From the NCBI RefSeq assembly GCF_020782115.1, contig NZ_JAJGMW010000001.1, forward strand, positions 1 through 64,000: a DNA stretch of 64,000 nucleotides, written 5' to 3'. The notes beneath the pieces are model-generated. The model was not told the DNA's origin and searched no databases. It worked only from the letters and a program-made list of their open reading frames with translations. Source of the stretch: Leeuwenhoekiella parthenopeia (GTDB lineage Bacteria > Bacteroidota > Bacteroidia > Flavobacteriales > Flavobacteriaceae). Position numbers and translations under genes: made by a program. Of this stretch, positions 40,737 through 50,654 are shown one piece after another; the stretch's first letter is position 1, and each line of letters begins with the position of its first letter.

Positions 40737-43475
40737 TTATCGCTTGAGGGTAAAATGCGATTTGAATTCCCGGCCATCCTCAAGCAGAATCCGAAACCAG
40801 TAGTCATCTGCCGGAAGATTCTCACCGCCAAATGTACCATCCCATCCGGAAGAGGTTGGGTCCAGTTCTTTAATCAGTTTACCAAAGCGGTTAAAAACCC
40901 GCACCGAAGTTCCCGGCTGTACGAGATCGCTAATCCCCTTTACATTCCAGTAATCGTGGTAACCGTCTCCATTCGGAGTAAAAAACTTGGGAAAACCAAT
41001 AATGCTGAATTCCTGCTCCACGATGCCACAGCCCTCTTTAGACCGAATGTAGACCGTATGAAAACCGGGCTGTAATCCTTCAAAAGTACCGTCCTCCTGA
41101 TAAGGCCCGAGCGGATCATCCAGAGCTAGTTCGTACTCCCCATTCCCCGAGAAAGAGATAATGGCAATATTGTTTTCGGTAGCATCAGTCACCTCTATAT
41201 TATCAATGGTAGCGAGTTCTTTTTCTTCAATTAAGAAGCTTTCCTCGCGAAAACATCCTGTAGCCAGATTGGTCACGCGCAGCGTATGCTCACCGGTTAA
41301 ATTCGTTGACAACTCCGGTGTGGTCTGCCCTTCCGGCATCCATTCGTAGCTGTAATTCTGTGAGGGGTCCAATTCAGAATAATCAGGACTAAAGGTTTGC
41401 AATGCCGGGAAATTTGTAGCGCAGTAAAACTGACTTTGAGGCAGGCTGAATTGAGGTCTGGCCAATACCCGAAGATTGACCGGACTAATAGCAAAACAGG
41501 CATTGTTATTCTCTACACGGGCGAAAATTTCCTGCTCGTAAGCCTGTATATTGCTGTATAGATCAGGAAGAAGCTCGTCCTCATCTTCGAGGAGTGCTCC
41601 ACGCTCTGATAAATAGTAGTTGACATCTAAGGTTCCACTACTCGTGCCCAAAACCTGATCATCAGCCAGACTTAAATCAAACTCGGCAAAACCGGTATCT
41701 CCCAAATCACACTGCTCAATTGAGGCACTCGAAGCCTGAGTAGAGCTTACTTCCAAAGTAAAGGAATTTACCGTTGCACAACCCGCCGGACTAAAAATGC
41801 GCGCCCATAATACTTCAGTTGGGGAAGTATTCTCGTAGCCAAAAGGGTCAATGGGGTTAAGGTCATTAGTCGCATCACTCTGCGTGTAATGATAGGTAAC
41901 ATCAAACCCTTCAAGACCGTCTGTAAGTTGATTACGAGCCTGATCTAAATTGAAAATACTCAAACCATCAGCGGTTTCAGAATCCTCACACTGCACAAGC
42001 CTAACATTAGGCACGGCACGCTGGTACGGGTAATAGGTTACTTCAGCTATACCTACTTTTTCACAGCTGCCGTCATTTAAATCCAATACAAACTTATAGG
42101 TTTCTGTATAAGGTAAGGTTACACCAGCCGGCTGGCGAATTGTCAACCGGTAATCATTTGCACTGCGTAGCTCATTATCGTTACGATACCAGGAATAACT
42201 CGCCCCCATTACGGGCTGATATTGCAGCGTATAGGTATCCCCGTCACAAAGTGGAAGCTGCCGGGAACTGATATCATTTTGGATAATGTCAAGTTCATTG
42301 AATAAAGACTGATTAAATGGTGGTAATCCCTGGTGACTCACTCCTGTTTCCAAAAAAATCGCACGATCTCTGTAAATAGCTGCGGTACCTGCCTCGTTGG
42401 GAGCATCAATAACTCCTAAATACGAGGAACCATCCTGATATCCCCTGCTCAGGGTACGGTAAATTTTACCATCCGGAGCAAGTTGTAAACTACCTCTAAA
42501 CAGATTTTGCTGATCAAGCAATACCTGGCTTGCACTGATATCAGTGGCCTGAGTGTCATATTGAATTAAAGAAGAAAAATGACTTTGAGGTGGTTCGCTG
42601 GGATTTTCATTATTTGAACTGTGGCAGTATAGATAGCGGTTGTTAGGCGAAAATTCGATCCCATAGGCTGCATAGTTAAACCCATCTATGACCAGTCTTC
42701 TCGAGTTCGAAACCCTTCCGGTTAGCGAATTGAAATCAGCCAGATAAAGACCTTCCCCATTATTGGCACAGGCAAGTTTGGTTCCGTCTGGTGAGAACTT
42801 TAAGTTTCCTCTGGGGTCTCCCACCGAAAAACCGGCAGCAGATCGAACCGGAGTGGTTCGGAGTCCGTTTTGACTTAACTCATAAGCATAAAATGTGTCT
42901 AAAAGTCCTAGGTTTCCGTTAGAAGAAGAAAGCATAACAATCCATACGCTATTGTCTGTACAACTCTTGATTACAGCGCTTAACTTTTCGGCACCATAAG
43001 CAAGAAGATTGACATTTTTTTGTATTACTATACCCTGGGGATCCTGATTGAAATCAACTACCGAATAATTTATACCTTCGTTTACCTCTCCCTCCTGAGT
43101 GACGGTATCTACTGTAAAAATGTAATAAATCCCAGGAGTATCGGGCTGGGAAATGATAATGGCAGATTGTGTACTCGAAGGATCCCCCAACAAGCCATTG
43201 CCGTTAGGCATGATACTGTGATCGGCTCGGTAAACCGTAATACCATCGGTATAAAAAAGCAGATTTCCGTTTTCACTAGAAATACTGGCACATCCTTCTA
43301 ACGTATAAAGACTACCATCAGTAAGCGGTCTGGGACTACCGGTGCTGAAGTTTAAACCTGCTCCATAACCAAAATACCAGTTATTGGCTTGTCCCTGAGA
43401 AAATACATTTCCGCACGCAAATAGGATACAGACGCCTAATAAGGTAAACCACGACGGTAATCTTCTCAATTTCAA
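40737..43475 (-). CDS. Large secreted protein with T9SS type B sorting domain
   Basis: 912 residues. A signal peptide (about 1-27, ending NVFSQ) is followed by a propeller-like part (about 30-390: NNWYFGYGAGLNFSTG, LKFSPDGTKLACANNGEGLY, APDGKIYRTLSRGYQDGSSY), then several Ig-like or PKD-like segments (about 400-810) and a C-terminal gliding-motility-associated domain (FFTPNGDGYHDYWNVKG, VRVFNRFGKLIKELD, WDGTFGGENLPADDYWFRI). This C-terminus is the type B signal for the type IX secretion system, so the protein is exported and probably attached to the cell surface. Adhesion or gliding-related binding is an inference. The secretion machine itself is not encoded in the window. Confidence 0.92.
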   Translation of the reverse strand: MKLRRLPSWFTLLGVCILFACGNVFSQGQANNWYFGYGAGLNFSTGSPRPLTDGSLYTLEGCASISSENGNLLFYTDGITVYRADHSIMPNGNGLLGDPSSTQSAIIISQPDTPGIYYIFTVDTVTQEGEVNEGINYSVVDFNQDPQGIVIQKNVNLLAYGAEKLSAVIKSCTDNSVWIVMLSSSNGNLGLLDTFYAYELSQNGLRTTPVRSAAGFSVGDPRGNLKFSPDGTKLACANNGEGLYLADFNSLTGRVSNSRRLVIDGFNYAAYGIEFSPNNRYLYCHSSNNENPSEPPQSHFSSLIQYDTQATDISASQVLLDQQNLFRGSLQLAPDGKIYRTLSRGYQDGSSYLGVIDAPNEAGTAAIYRDRAIFLETGVSHQGLPPFNQSLFNELDIIQNDISSRQLPLCDGDTYTLQYQPVMGASYSWYRNDNELRSANDYRLTIRQPAGVTLPYTETYKFVLDLNDGSCEKVGIAEVTYYPYQRAVPNVRLVQCEDSETADGLSIFNLDQARNQLTDGLEGFDVTYHYTQSDATNDLNPIDPFGYENTSPTEVLWARIFSPAGCATVNSFTLEVSSTQASSASIEQCDLGDTGFAEFDLSLADDQVLGTSSGTLDVNYYLSERGALLEDEDELLPDLYSNIQAYEQEIFARVENNNACFAISPVNLRVLARPQFSLPQSQFYCATNFPALQTFSPDYSELDPSQNYSYEWMPEGQTTPELSTNLTGEHTLRVTNLATGCFREESFLIEEKELATIDNIEVTDATENNIAIISFSGNGEYELALDDPLGPYQEDGTFEGLQPGFHTVYIRSKEGCGIVEQEFSIIGFPKFFTPNGDGYHDYWNVKGISDLVQPGTSVRVFNRFGKLIKELDPTSSGWDGTFGGENLPADDYWFRILLEDGREFKSHFTLKR

Positions 43476-43564
43476 TTTTTACAATTTTCAGGTAAGTTAC
43501 GTTTTAAGAATCTAAACCTAAAAACCTCTGGATGAAATTGCTTATAATTCAGACCAAATAAACA

Positions 43565-44395
43565 CTACAGATCGCGCTTCTTCAATAAAGCATAAGAACC
43601 ATATATAAAAATAAAAACCCAAACCGAAACAATGGCTACTTCATACCAGTGTACCGCATAATCTATAGCGATATCTGCCTGAAGCTGATTGGCCGCTGTT
43701 TCTATAAAGCTGAGGCGCTGAAAGGGTAAATTAATCAGATTTTTCATAGACTCCAGCGGAAAGAATTGCACCACAGCATCTGCAAGGTTTTCAGAAATCT
43801 TCCAGCGTAAAATACCGTAGGTAATGTTTTCAAAAATCCACCATACAAACAAGAAGCCCAACGCAAAAGCAGATCGTTTAACCAGGACTCCTAGAAACAG
43901 GCAGAACGAAAAGAATCCTACCAGTTTTAAAAAATAGGCAAACAGGAATTCCATTTCCCGGGTGACGATGCTAAACTCGGTATAATCTGAAAATGAATAG
44001 CCTAAAATCAGCGTCATAATCAGAATGAAAAGCGTAGAAAGTAAGGAGAAAGCGACAACGGTGTAAAATTTGGAAAGAATAAATTCCTTTTTACTAAGAC
44101 CGTCAATAAGGTTTTGTTTTAAGGTTCGGTTGCTGTATTCGTTAGAAATCATTGAGACAATCACAATTGCCAGAAAAAACTTTAAAGTCGCAGCAATCCA
44201 GGTATTAAAATGCCAGATAAATGGAAAATTAAAAATCCCCTGGTCTGCAATACGCACCTGGATATCGCCAATATTGAACTCGATCGAAGCGATCAAAGCG
44301 ATAAAGGATAGAATTACAAAATACGCAATACTAAGCACCTTTGAAGAACGGCTGTGTTTCAGTTTATAGAATTCTATAGTAAGTAATCGTAACAT
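43565..44395 (-). CDS. ABC transporter permease (ABC-2 type)
   Basis: 276 residues with about six membrane segments (15-35, 60-80, 105-130, 145-170, 180-200, 240-265). The N-terminus MLRLLTIEFYKLKHSRSSKV is typical of ABC-2 permeases that pair with a CcmA-type ATPase. NEYSNRTLKQNLIDGLSKKEF is the coupling-helix region. It starts eight bases after the ATPase gene. The substrate is unknown; such pairs often export peptides or drugs, or extract lipoproteins. Confidence 0.88.
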   Translation of the reverse strand: MLRLLTIEFYKLKHSRSSKVLSIAYFVILSFIALIASIEFNIGDIQVRIADQGIFNFPFIWHFNTWIAATLKFFLAIVIVSMISNEYSNRTLKQNLIDGLSKKEFILSKFYTVVAFSLLSTLFILIMTLILGYSFSDYTEFSIVTREMEFLFAYFLKLVGFFSFCLFLGVLVKRSAFALGFLFVWWIFENITYGILRWKISENLADAVVQFFPLESMKNLINLPFQRLSFIETAANQLQADIAIDYAVHWYEVAIVSVWVFIFIYGSYALLKKRDL

Positions 44396-44403
44396 AAGGT
44401 TGC

Positions 44404-45336
44404 TTAGTTAAGTTTAGCGGTAAGTTGTAAAAATTGTTCTTCGAGGCTTTCTTTTCGCATCACCAGATGAGAAAGAATAATTCCTTTCTCAAAAAGGTAG
44501 CTGTTTAATGCTTCGGCCGATAGCGGATTTTTAAGAAATGCCGTAACCAGACCATTTTCATCCTTTAAGGAAGCAAAATCAGGATGGGCCTCAAGCGCCT
44601 GAAGAAGCTCCTGATGCTTTTCGCAACGCAATTCAAAGAAACCGTGACTGGCGTTAAGTTCATCTACCGGACCGGCATACAACTTCACTCCTTTGCGTAT
44701 GATCACCACATGCGAACACACTTTTTCAACCTCATCAAGCAAGTGAGAAGCCAGAAGAATCGTTGTACCACCTGATGCGATTTTCTTAATAATCTCCCGA
44801 ATCTGATGAATTCCCTGTGGGTCTAGCCCGTTTGTGGGTTCGTCGAGAATGAGTATTTCAGGATCATTTAACAACGCCGAAGCGATAGCGAGGCGTTGCT
44901 TCATCCCCAGCGAAAATGTGCTAAACTTACTGTCCTTACGATCGAGCAGATGTACGGTCTCAAGCTTTTCTTCAATTTTTGAAGGATCAATTCCCTTAAT
45001 TGTGCAAACCAGCTTTAGATTCTGGGCAGCGGTCATATACGGGTAAAAATTAGGCCGCTCGATGATTGCACCCACCTTTTTAAGCGCGTTGTGCGTGGTA
45101 TCACTCCCGTCAAACCATTTAAAATCGCCCGAAGTCGCATTTACCACATTGAGCACCATACCCAGCGTGGTTGATTTCCCACTACCATTAGGTCCCAGAA
45201 TACCGTAAACATTACCTTTTTCGATGGTAAAACTAAGATCGTTTACCGCCTTTACCCTGCCGTAATGTTTTGTAAGATTATTTAAAGTAAGAATTGTCTC
45301 CAAAAGCGTATTTTTAGAATTAACGTACATCAACAA
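44404..45336 (-). CDS. ABC transporter ATP-binding protein
   Basis: 310 residues. Walker A GPNGSGKST with K54, signature FSLGMKQR near 141-148, Walker B ILILDEPTNGLD with D165-E166, and the switch histidine in LLASHLLDEVE. The C-terminal DUF4162-like part (about 230-305) is normal for ABC-2 exporters. The coordinates use the ATG at 45336, but a TTG at 45303 (LETILTLNNLTKHYG) fits the family start better, which would make it 299 residues. Confidence 0.92.
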   Translation of the reverse strand: MLMYVNSKNTLLETILTLNNLTKHYGRVKAVNDLSFTIEKGNVYGILGPNGSGKSTTLGMVLNVVNATSGDFKWFDGSDTTHNALKKVGAIIERPNFYPYMTAAQNLKLVCTIKGIDPSKIEEKLETVHLLDRKDSKFSTFSLGMKQRLAIASALLNDPEILILDEPTNGLDPQGIHQIREIIKKIASGGTTILLASHLLDEVEKVCSHVVIIRKGVKLYAGPVDELNASHGFFELRCEKHQELLQALEAHPDFASLKDENGLVTAFLKNPLSAEALNSYLFEKGIILSHLVMRKESLEEQFLQLTAKLN

Positions 45337-45396
45337 GACGGTGAGTGGCTGGTTTTGTTACATAAGCTTCTTACCTTTATGCGAAATCGCACCACA

Positions 45397-46470
45397 ATGG
45401 AAGAAAAATTAATGTCCAAAAAAAAACCTTCTTACCCTATAAGTGAGAAGCTTAAAGAATATTTGACCAAATACAACCGGGAGATTAAAATCCCCGTGTT
45501 TTATGATGATTTACTGCGTTTTTCGGGCGGAATCAATATCTACGATAAGAATGATAACGACACGTTATGGATTAGTGTGTACTATCCGGAACACGAGCGC
45601 GATGAGATTGAAGAAAGCCTGAAGCGGGTTTATGCCATTCTGCATTCTGACGGGAGCGAAAGCATTTTACCCTTCCTCAAGGTCGCCTCTATTGACTATT
45701 GTACGTTTGGGAACTCAAAGCCCTTCCGCATAAAAATCAACAATATTTTTAATGACAATTACACCTACTTCTATGTGAAAAAAGCCGATGCCAGTCGCAT
45801 CTACGGGCTTGATCTGGAGCACATTCTATCTCCCAACCGTATTAACTTTTTGGTTTACAAAGACACGCTTATTGAAGAACACATTCACGGTATTCCCGGT
45901 GATGTTTTTATAGCAGAATACCTTCCGCATTGTGATGATGTGGGCAAAGCGCAGCTGGCTAAAGAGTTTGTAAAGTTTAATGAGCGTTGTATGATCTTAT
46001 TGCTGGGCGATATGCGTTCATACAATTATGTCGTCATCCCCACGCACGACTTTGACCATATCAAATACAAAATACGGGCGATAGACTTTGATCAGCAGGC
46101 TTATGAGGGAAATTATAAAGTATATAAACCGCATATATTTAAAGAGAATTTTAAAATGGTTGAATTGGTTTCTAACAGATTGCGGGACAATTCAATAGAA
46201 CAATACCGGGAAGAAGAACGTGCAGTACTCGCAAAACGGATCATCACTTCAAAAAACCGCCTGCGTCGCTTATTAAAATGTATGTCTAAAGACACGATTT
46301 CTACCGAAGAGAATCTAAAATCGTTAAAAAAACAACTGTACGATTACACGCACGATATGAAATTTAAGCGCGCAGATTCCATGGGTCAGATTGTTAAGAC
46401 TGCTCTGGATTTCGTCAAGCGTAATTATGAAGATGTGAGTATGAAGCGTATCATTGACGCCAGATATTAA
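45397..46470 (+). CDS. Unrecognised conserved-looking protein with kinase-like C-terminal motifs
   Basis: 357 residues from ATG 45397 (the frame is open from an ATG at 45355). No signal peptide or membrane segment. FVYKDTLIEEHIHGIPGDVFI, then EFVKFNERCMILLLGDMRSYNYVVIP and KIRAIDFDQQAYEGNYKVYK (in outline) resemble the catalytic loop and the metal-binding aspartate of phosphotransferases: D..xxxN followed by IDFD. The last 70 residues are helical and basic. I do not recognise the family. The gene is a single unit, divergent from the ABC exporter and ended by a strong terminator at 46473-46502. Confidence 0.65.
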   Translation: MEEKLMSKKKPSYPISEKLKEYLTKYNREIKIPVFYDDLLRFSGGINIYDKNDNDTLWISVYYPEHERDEIEESLKRVYAILHSDGSESILPFLKVASIDYCTFGNSKPFRIKINNIFNDNYTYFYVKKADASRIYGLDLEHILSPNRINFLVYKDTLIEEHIHGIPGDVFIAEYLPHCDDVGKAQLAKEFVKFNERCMILLLGDMRSYNYVVIPTHDFDHIKYKIRAIDFDQQAYEGNYKVYKPHIFKENFKMVELVSNRLRDNSIEQYREEERAVLAKRIITSKNRLRRLLKCMSKDTISTEENLKSLKKQLYDYTHDMKFKRADSMGQIVKTALDFVKRNYEDVSMKRIIDARY

Positions 46471-46472
46471 TT

Positions 46473-46502
46473 AAAAAGGGAGGTTTGAAAACCTCCCTTT
46501 TT
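46473..46502. terminator. Bidirectional terminator
   Basis: Arms AAAAAGGGAGGTTT and AAACCTCCCTTTTT, nearly loopless as written, so the inner pairs must open. A and T tracts on both sides fit termination of both convergent genes (stops at 46470 and 46506). Confidence 0.85.
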
Positions 46503-46505
46503 AAT

Positions 46506-48308
46506 TTAGTAGAAAATCGATTTAAAAGGTTCTTCGAGTGTGGTCGTCTTAGAGAAGTTTTCGGCGGTTTTTATTAGCGCAAGATGCGAATAGGCTTGCG
46601 GGAAATTCCCCAGCAAATGCTTGGTTTCAAAATCAATATCCTCACTGAATAATCCCAGATGGTTACTGTACGAAAGCAACTGATCAAAGTATTCTTTGGC
46701 TTTATCACACTCCCCTATTTTATACAAACTATCAATAAGCCAGAAGGTACAGATGGTAAACGAACTGCTGGGCTCCCCAAAATCGTCCTTATTTTTATAA
46801 CGATACATGAGTCCGTCTTTGCACAATTCACGTTCGGTTGCACGTACCGTTGATACATAGCGGTGATCTGTAGCGTCGAGAAAGCCATATTGCTCCATCA
46901 GTAAGGTTGAAGCGTCGAGATCTTTTGAGCCGTAGGCCTGCGTATAGGCCTGTACTTCCTCATTCCAGGCGTTAGCGCAGATGTCTTCAAAAATCTCCTG
47001 ACGCAAGTCTTTCCAATGCTCGGTATCCCGGGTATTTGAAATCACATCGGCAATTTTGACCGCACGATTTACCGCGACCCAGCAGAGTAATTTTGAAAAT
47101 GTAAAGTGCTTGTCTTCGGTACGCAATTCCCAGATGCCTTTATCAGGCTCTTTCCAGTGTTGTTCTACGATTTTGACAATGCCGCGAACGATGGTCCACA
47201 GCGCTTCACTGTTTTCAAGACTGGTTTCAAATTTCACAAACTGATGGTAAATCACTTCCATCAATATCCCGTAAATGTCGTTCTGCCGCTGCGTATAAGC
47301 CGCATTACCCACGCGCACAGGTTTTGATCCCTCATAGCCTTCCAGATGATCAAGCGTGCGTTCGGTCAGGGTTTTTTCGCCGTTTATACCATACATAATC
47401 TGTATTTTCTCATCCTTATCGGGAATGGTATCAATAATAAACTGTAAAAATTTACGGGCAGATTTGGTGTGTCCCAGTCCTGCAATTACACGAATCACCA
47501 TAGAGGCGTCGCGCACCCAACAGAATCGGTAATCCCAGTTGCGCTCTTCGCCTATGGCTTCGGGCAACGAGGTTGTTGCTGCAGCCAGCACCGCACCCGA
47601 TTTTTCATACGTGAGTGCTTTCAAGACTAAAGCGCTACGCATAATTTCATTTTGATAATTGGGGTATTTGGTAGTCGCGTCACTCCAGTTCATCCAGTAC
47701 ACCTTGGTACGCTGAAATTTGAGATAGGCCCGATCCAGACTTTGCGGAACCAGCTTTTCGTGATACGACAACAGCAAATACACGTTACCCGTCATCTCAA
47801 CCGATTCGCGATTCAGGATTTTTTGATTTTCAATATTGCTGTACAAATAAACAGAGTCGTACTTGCCTTCTTCCGTAAAGCTTTCGAGATACCCGCCTTT
47901 ATCTTCCGTAATCGTTTCACAACCGGCATACTCGAGTTTAGGATCGTAAATAATTTTAAATACCGGCTTGCCTTTCACCAATCTAATAAAACGGATTACA
48001 TCAGGTGGCGCATAGAACTTTCCGCCCCGCTTCTCATAACGCGGCATAAAATCAAAGACTTCAAAAGCATTGCTTCCGTCATCAAACATCGTACGCAAGA
48101 TGTTAGTCTGCCACATATACTTTTGCGTGATGGTATAGTCGTCATCAACCTCAAACCCCAGCGAGCCTCCTTTTTTGGTATCCAGTAATTTTGCAAAAAC
48201 CGAAGGAGCGTCAAATTTGGGCAAACAGCACCAATCTATAGAGCCTTTATCAGAAATGAGGGCAGCACTCCTGCAATTCCCTATAATACCGTAGTTTAAA
48301 TTATTCAT
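46506..48308 (-). CDS. Glycoside hydrolase family 15 protein (glucoamylase/trehalase-like)
   Basis: 600 residues. N-terminal NLNYGIIGNCRSAALISDKG and SIDWCCLPKFDAPSVFAKLL form the beta domain start of bacterial GH15; the (alpha/alpha)6 barrel has EERNWDYRFCWVRDASMVI with the general acid region, and the C-terminal GLFSEDIDFETKHLLGNFPQ carries the catalytic-base glutamate. Members include glucoamylases, glucodextranases and trehalases. Its position divergent from the trehalose-6-phosphate synthase/phosphatase gene suggests trehalose as substrate, or at least co-regulation with trehalose metabolism. No signal peptide, so it should be cytoplasmic. Confidence 0.9.
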   Translation of the reverse strand: MNNLNYGIIGNCRSAALISDKGSIDWCCLPKFDAPSVFAKLLDTKKGGSLGFEVDDDYTITQKYMWQTNILRTMFDDGSNAFEVFDFMPRYEKRGGKFYAPPDVIRFIRLVKGKPVFKIIYDPKLEYAGCETITEDKGGYLESFTEEGKYDSVYLYSNIENQKILNRESVEMTGNVYLLLSYHEKLVPQSLDRAYLKFQRTKVYWMNWSDATTKYPNYQNEIMRSALVLKALTYEKSGAVLAAATTSLPEAIGEERNWDYRFCWVRDASMVIRVIAGLGHTKSARKFLQFIIDTIPDKDEKIQIMYGINGEKTLTERTLDHLEGYEGSKPVRVGNAAYTQRQNDIYGILMEVIYHQFVKFETSLENSEALWTIVRGIVKIVEQHWKEPDKGIWELRTEDKHFTFSKLLCWVAVNRAVKIADVISNTRDTEHWKDLRQEIFEDICANAWNEEVQAYTQAYGSKDLDASTLLMEQYGFLDATDHRYVSTVRATERELCKDGLMYRYKNKDDFGEPSSSFTICTFWLIDSLYKIGECDKAKEYFDQLLSYSNHLGLFSEDIDFETKHLLGNFPQAYSHLALIKTAENFSKTTTLEEPFKSIFY

Positions 48309-48413
48309 ATAACGTTTGAAATTCTAAAGTTCTATTAAACGGGTGGCGTAACCGCTTAGTTTTTCCGAAATTTAAGCATTAACGAAAAATCTAACCCGCC
48401 ATTAACTCTTTTT

Positions 48414-50618
48414 ATGAGCAAAACGATCATAATATCTAACAGACTTCCCCTCCAGTTAAAAATCGAAAACCACAAAATAGAAGCCACCCCCAGTGTGGGC
48501 GGTCTTGCTACCGGCATGAAATCGGTACACCGCGATGGCAATGGCGTTTGGATTGGCTGGACCGGACTTACCGAAGAAGAAATTCCCGCAGATCTGGTTG
48601 ACGATGTGGTTGAAGCCACGATTCAGGAGCAGTGCGTTCCGGTTTCCTTAAATCAGGATGACATAGATGGCTTTTACTACGGCTTCTCCAACCGTACCAT
48701 CTGGCCGCTGTTTCACTATTTTATTGAATATGCCGAATTTGAAAAAGAGAGCTGGCAGAGTTATAAAAGGGTAAATGAGAAATATGCCGAGGTGGTACTC
48801 GACAATATTGAAGAAGGCGATACGGTGTGGGTTCACGATTACCAGCTGATGCTTTTGCCGGCATTGATTAAAAAAGAACGGCCCGATGTGCAGATTGGAT
48901 TTTTCCTGCATATCCCCTTTCCTTCTTATGAGGTATTCCGAATCCTTCCGTGGCGGGAAGAAATTTTAAAAGGGTTATTAGGTTCAGACCTTATAGGCTT
49001 TCATACCTACGATTATCAACGTCACTTTTTGAGTTCGGTTTCCCGAATTCTCAGACACGAGGTAAGTTTTAACGAGATTACGCTAAAAGATCGAATGATC
49101 ACGGTGAACTCGTTCCCAATGGGGATTGACTACAAAAAGTTTGCAGACGCAGCTGAAAAACACGACACGGCAAAAAACCAGTCCGAATTGCAGCGACGTC
49201 TGGATTTGCATATTGATTCAACGCCCGATGCCAAGATGATCCTGTCTATAGACCGTCTGGATTACAGTAAGGGAATCGCAAACCGCATCAGGGCTTATGA
49301 ATACTTTCTGGAGAAATACCCACAGTTTAAAGAAAAAGTACGCCTGGTAATGCTTGCAGTACCTTCGCGTTCTAACGTTCCGCAGTATCAATTGCTTAAA
49401 AAGGAAGTAGATGAACTCGTGGGGCGTATCAACGGAAAGTTTGCTTCGGTAAGCTGGACGCCCATCTGGTATTTTTACCGCTCAATGCCTTTTGAAAATC
49501 TTATAGACCTGTACACCACCTGTGAAGTGGCATTGCTTACACCTATTAGGGATGGAATGAATCTGGTCGCCAAAGAATATATCGCTACCCGGACCAATAA
49601 AACCGGGGTTTTGATTTTAAGCGAAATGGCCGGAGCTGCACAGGAAATGAGCGAGGCGGTCATAATCAATCCGAATAATTTTGAAGAAATCGCCGATGCG
49701 CTGAAGCTGGCCATAGAAATGCCGGAAGACGAACAAATTAAGCGTAATAAATTCCTCCAAAAAAGACTGAAGCGCTACAATGTTGAAAAATGGGCCGAAG
49801 ACTTTATGAATGCACTCTATGAGACCACACACAAGTCTGATATCGTCGAGGCGGTACGTATGCAGCGTGAGCGGGAAGATCAAATGCTGGAAGACTACAA
49901 AAAAGCCAACAAACGTATTTTGTTCCTCGATTACGACGGGACTTTAAGAGCTTTTGTAAACAATCCGAATGATGCGAGTCCGGACGATGAACTCATTGAA
50001 TTGGTGCGCAAAATAGAAAGTCAGGAAAACACCGAAGTGGTTATCATCAGCGGTCGTGACCGGCATACACTGGGCGAATGGTGGCAGGATGTGCCCATCA
50101 CGCTCATTGCCGAACACGGAGTCTGGAAACGTCCTATTGGCGGAGAATGGGCAGTTACCGAAGCATTGAAAAACGACTGGATGGAAACTGTAAAACCCAT
50201 TTTGGAAAAGTTTGTAGACCGTACCGCCGGTACTTTTATTGAAGAAAAAAACTACTCTCTGGCCTGGCACTATCGCAATGCAGACCCCGATTTGGGTGAA
50301 AAACGCGCCAGCGAACTTTCAACCGTTTTAAAAGAACTTTCGGCTAATAACGAACTCGGTGTGCTGGATGGTAATAAAGTGTTGGAGATTAAAGACAGTA
50401 CCATTCACAAAGGCAAGGCCGCGACCAAGCATATTTTTGATAAAAACTACGATTTCAAATTCGCTATTGGCGACGACTGGACCGATGAATACATGTTTCA
50501 GGATTTACCGGAAGATACCTACAGTATTAAAGTGGGACTTCAAAAAACGGCAGCCCGTTTTTATGTGGATGACACAGACCGCGTACGCGATCTCCTGAAA
50601 CGCTTTGCAGATAATTAA
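48414..50618 (+). CDS. Bifunctional trehalose-6-phosphate synthase/phosphatase
   Basis: 734 residues. An OtsA-type GT20 domain (about 1-480) has TIIISNRLPLQL, HDYQLMLLPALI at 141-152, RLDYSKGI near 281-288 and TPIRDGMNLVAKEY near 376-389. An OtsB-type HAD phosphatase (about 500-734) has LFLDYDGT with D506 and D508, VVIISGRDRHTLG and FAIGDDWTDEYMF. It makes trehalose 6-phosphate from UDP-glucose and glucose 6-phosphate and then dephosphorylates it, giving trehalose as an osmoprotectant. The synthase-phosphatase fusion occurs in many Bacteroidota. The divergent gene codes for the GH15 hydrolase. Confidence 0.96.
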   Translation: MSKTIIISNRLPLQLKIENHKIEATPSVGGLATGMKSVHRDGNGVWIGWTGLTEEEIPADLVDDVVEATIQEQCVPVSLNQDDIDGFYYGFSNRTIWPLFHYFIEYAEFEKESWQSYKRVNEKYAEVVLDNIEEGDTVWVHDYQLMLLPALIKKERPDVQIGFFLHIPFPSYEVFRILPWREEILKGLLGSDLIGFHTYDYQRHFLSSVSRILRHEVSFNEITLKDRMITVNSFPMGIDYKKFADAAEKHDTAKNQSELQRRLDLHIDSTPDAKMILSIDRLDYSKGIANRIRAYEYFLEKYPQFKEKVRLVMLAVPSRSNVPQYQLLKKEVDELVGRINGKFASVSWTPIWYFYRSMPFENLIDLYTTCEVALLTPIRDGMNLVAKEYIATRTNKTGVLILSEMAGAAQEMSEAVIINPNNFEEIADALKLAIEMPEDEQIKRNKFLQKRLKRYNVEKWAEDFMNALYETTHKSDIVEAVRMQREREDQMLEDYKKANKRILFLDYDGTLRAFVNNPNDASPDDELIELVRKIESQENTEVVIISGRDRHTLGEWWQDVPITLIAEHGVWKRPIGGEWAVTEALKNDWMETVKPILEKFVDRTAGTFIEEKNYSLAWHYRNADPDLGEKRASELSTVLKELSANNELGVLDGNKVLEIKDSTIHKGKAATKHIFDKNYDFKFAIGDDWTDEYMFQDLPEDTYSIKVGLQKTAARFYVDDTDRVRDLLKRFADN

Positions 50619-50654
50619 TTTTCAACGTTCTTTATATTCCTTTTAAAAAAATAT

